From Candidatus Zhuqueibacterota bacterium (GTDB lineage Bacteria; Zhuqueibacterota; Zhuqueibacteria; Zhuqueibacterales; Zhuqueibacteraceae): 33,572 nt of DNA. Under the pieces are notes generated by a model. That model was not told the DNA's origin. It made no database searches and saw only the letters and a list, made by a program, of their open reading frames with translations. Location: positions 1 through 33,572 of the forward strand of contig JAKEEU010000115.1 of NCBI GenBank assembly GCA_022616415.1, given 5' to 3'. Positions 33,416 through 33,572 of the stretch are shown piece after piece (positions within the stretch are counted from its first letter, which is position 1; every line of letters begins with the position of its first letter). Position numbers and translations under genes: made by a program.

Positions 33416-33572
33416 CGCCAAGTCAAAAATGTGTATGAATTTTGAGTATCGTCGATTTAATTTAAAACTGTTCTTTGTTTAGTTGTTTTTGCGGGGTGAT
33501 TTTCGCCCGTCCGTGTGCAAATTTTGACGTTCGGGCGTACGATGGCCGCCTCATCATGTGGTGAGTTCTGTC

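Overview
The window reads as chromosomal DNA of a Gram-negative bacterium. Signal peptides, an outer-membrane-type beta-barrel protein and a TolQ/ExbB-TolR/ExbD proton-channel cassette all imply two membranes. Gene density is high, nearly everything lies on the plus strand, and GC content is moderate with third positions rich in G and C. The mix of very large TPR proteins, AgmX/PglI-type proteins and a GlgE pathway would fit an uncultured FCB-type or deltaproteobacteria-like lineage (candidate phylum KSB1 is one possibility). That placement is an impression from gene content, not a phylogenetic result.

Region 1 (1-3943) holds ordinary envelope genes. They are the 3' end of an M16 zinc peptidase, its zinc-less M16 partner, a VanZ-family membrane protein, a doubtful small membrane ORF on the minus strand, and a secreted beta-barrel-like protein. 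The spacers carry short tandem arrays (8-bp and 7-bp units) and a ~115-bp imperfect inverted repeat.

Region 2 (3944-15990) is the most unusual part. A small CxxC protein is transcribed leftward. A seven-gene cluster runs rightward and ends at a strong intrinsic terminator. It encodes two giant secreted TPR proteins (about 1035 and 1588 aa), a small secreted protein, a TolQ/ExbB channel, two tandem ExbD/TolR proteins, and a TonB-like AgmX/PglI C-terminal-domain protein. It looks like a proton-motive-force-driven envelope machine of the Tol/Exb/Agl type. The first ExbD has Asn where the proton-carrying Asp should be, while the second keeps Asp, so the stator may be an Asp/Asn heterodimer. The shared divergent promoter region holds two perfect copies of a 10-bp palindrome.

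Region 3 (16010-32516) is a compatible-solute and alpha-glucan locus. A consensus-like promoter and a ~220-nt leader precede two tandem GT81-like (glucosyl-3-phosphoglycerate synthase-like) glycosyltransferases. A tiny membrane protein and a mechanosensitive-channel-type membrane protein follow. Then come GlgE, a TreS-maltokinase fusion, GlgB, an unrecognised 342-aa protein, TreZ and GlgX. Together TreS, maltokinase, GlgE and GlgB form the complete trehalose -> maltose -> maltose-1-phosphate -> branched glucan route. TreZ and GlgX belong to the glucan -> trehalose direction, but TreY is not in the window. GlgX carries Gly in place of its catalytic nucleophile Asp. A symmetric array of six palindromes separates treS-mak from glgB.

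Region 4 (32517-33572) looks degraded. A short membrane-anchored ORF runs out of frame into what appears to be the 3' fragment of a serine hydrolase gene.
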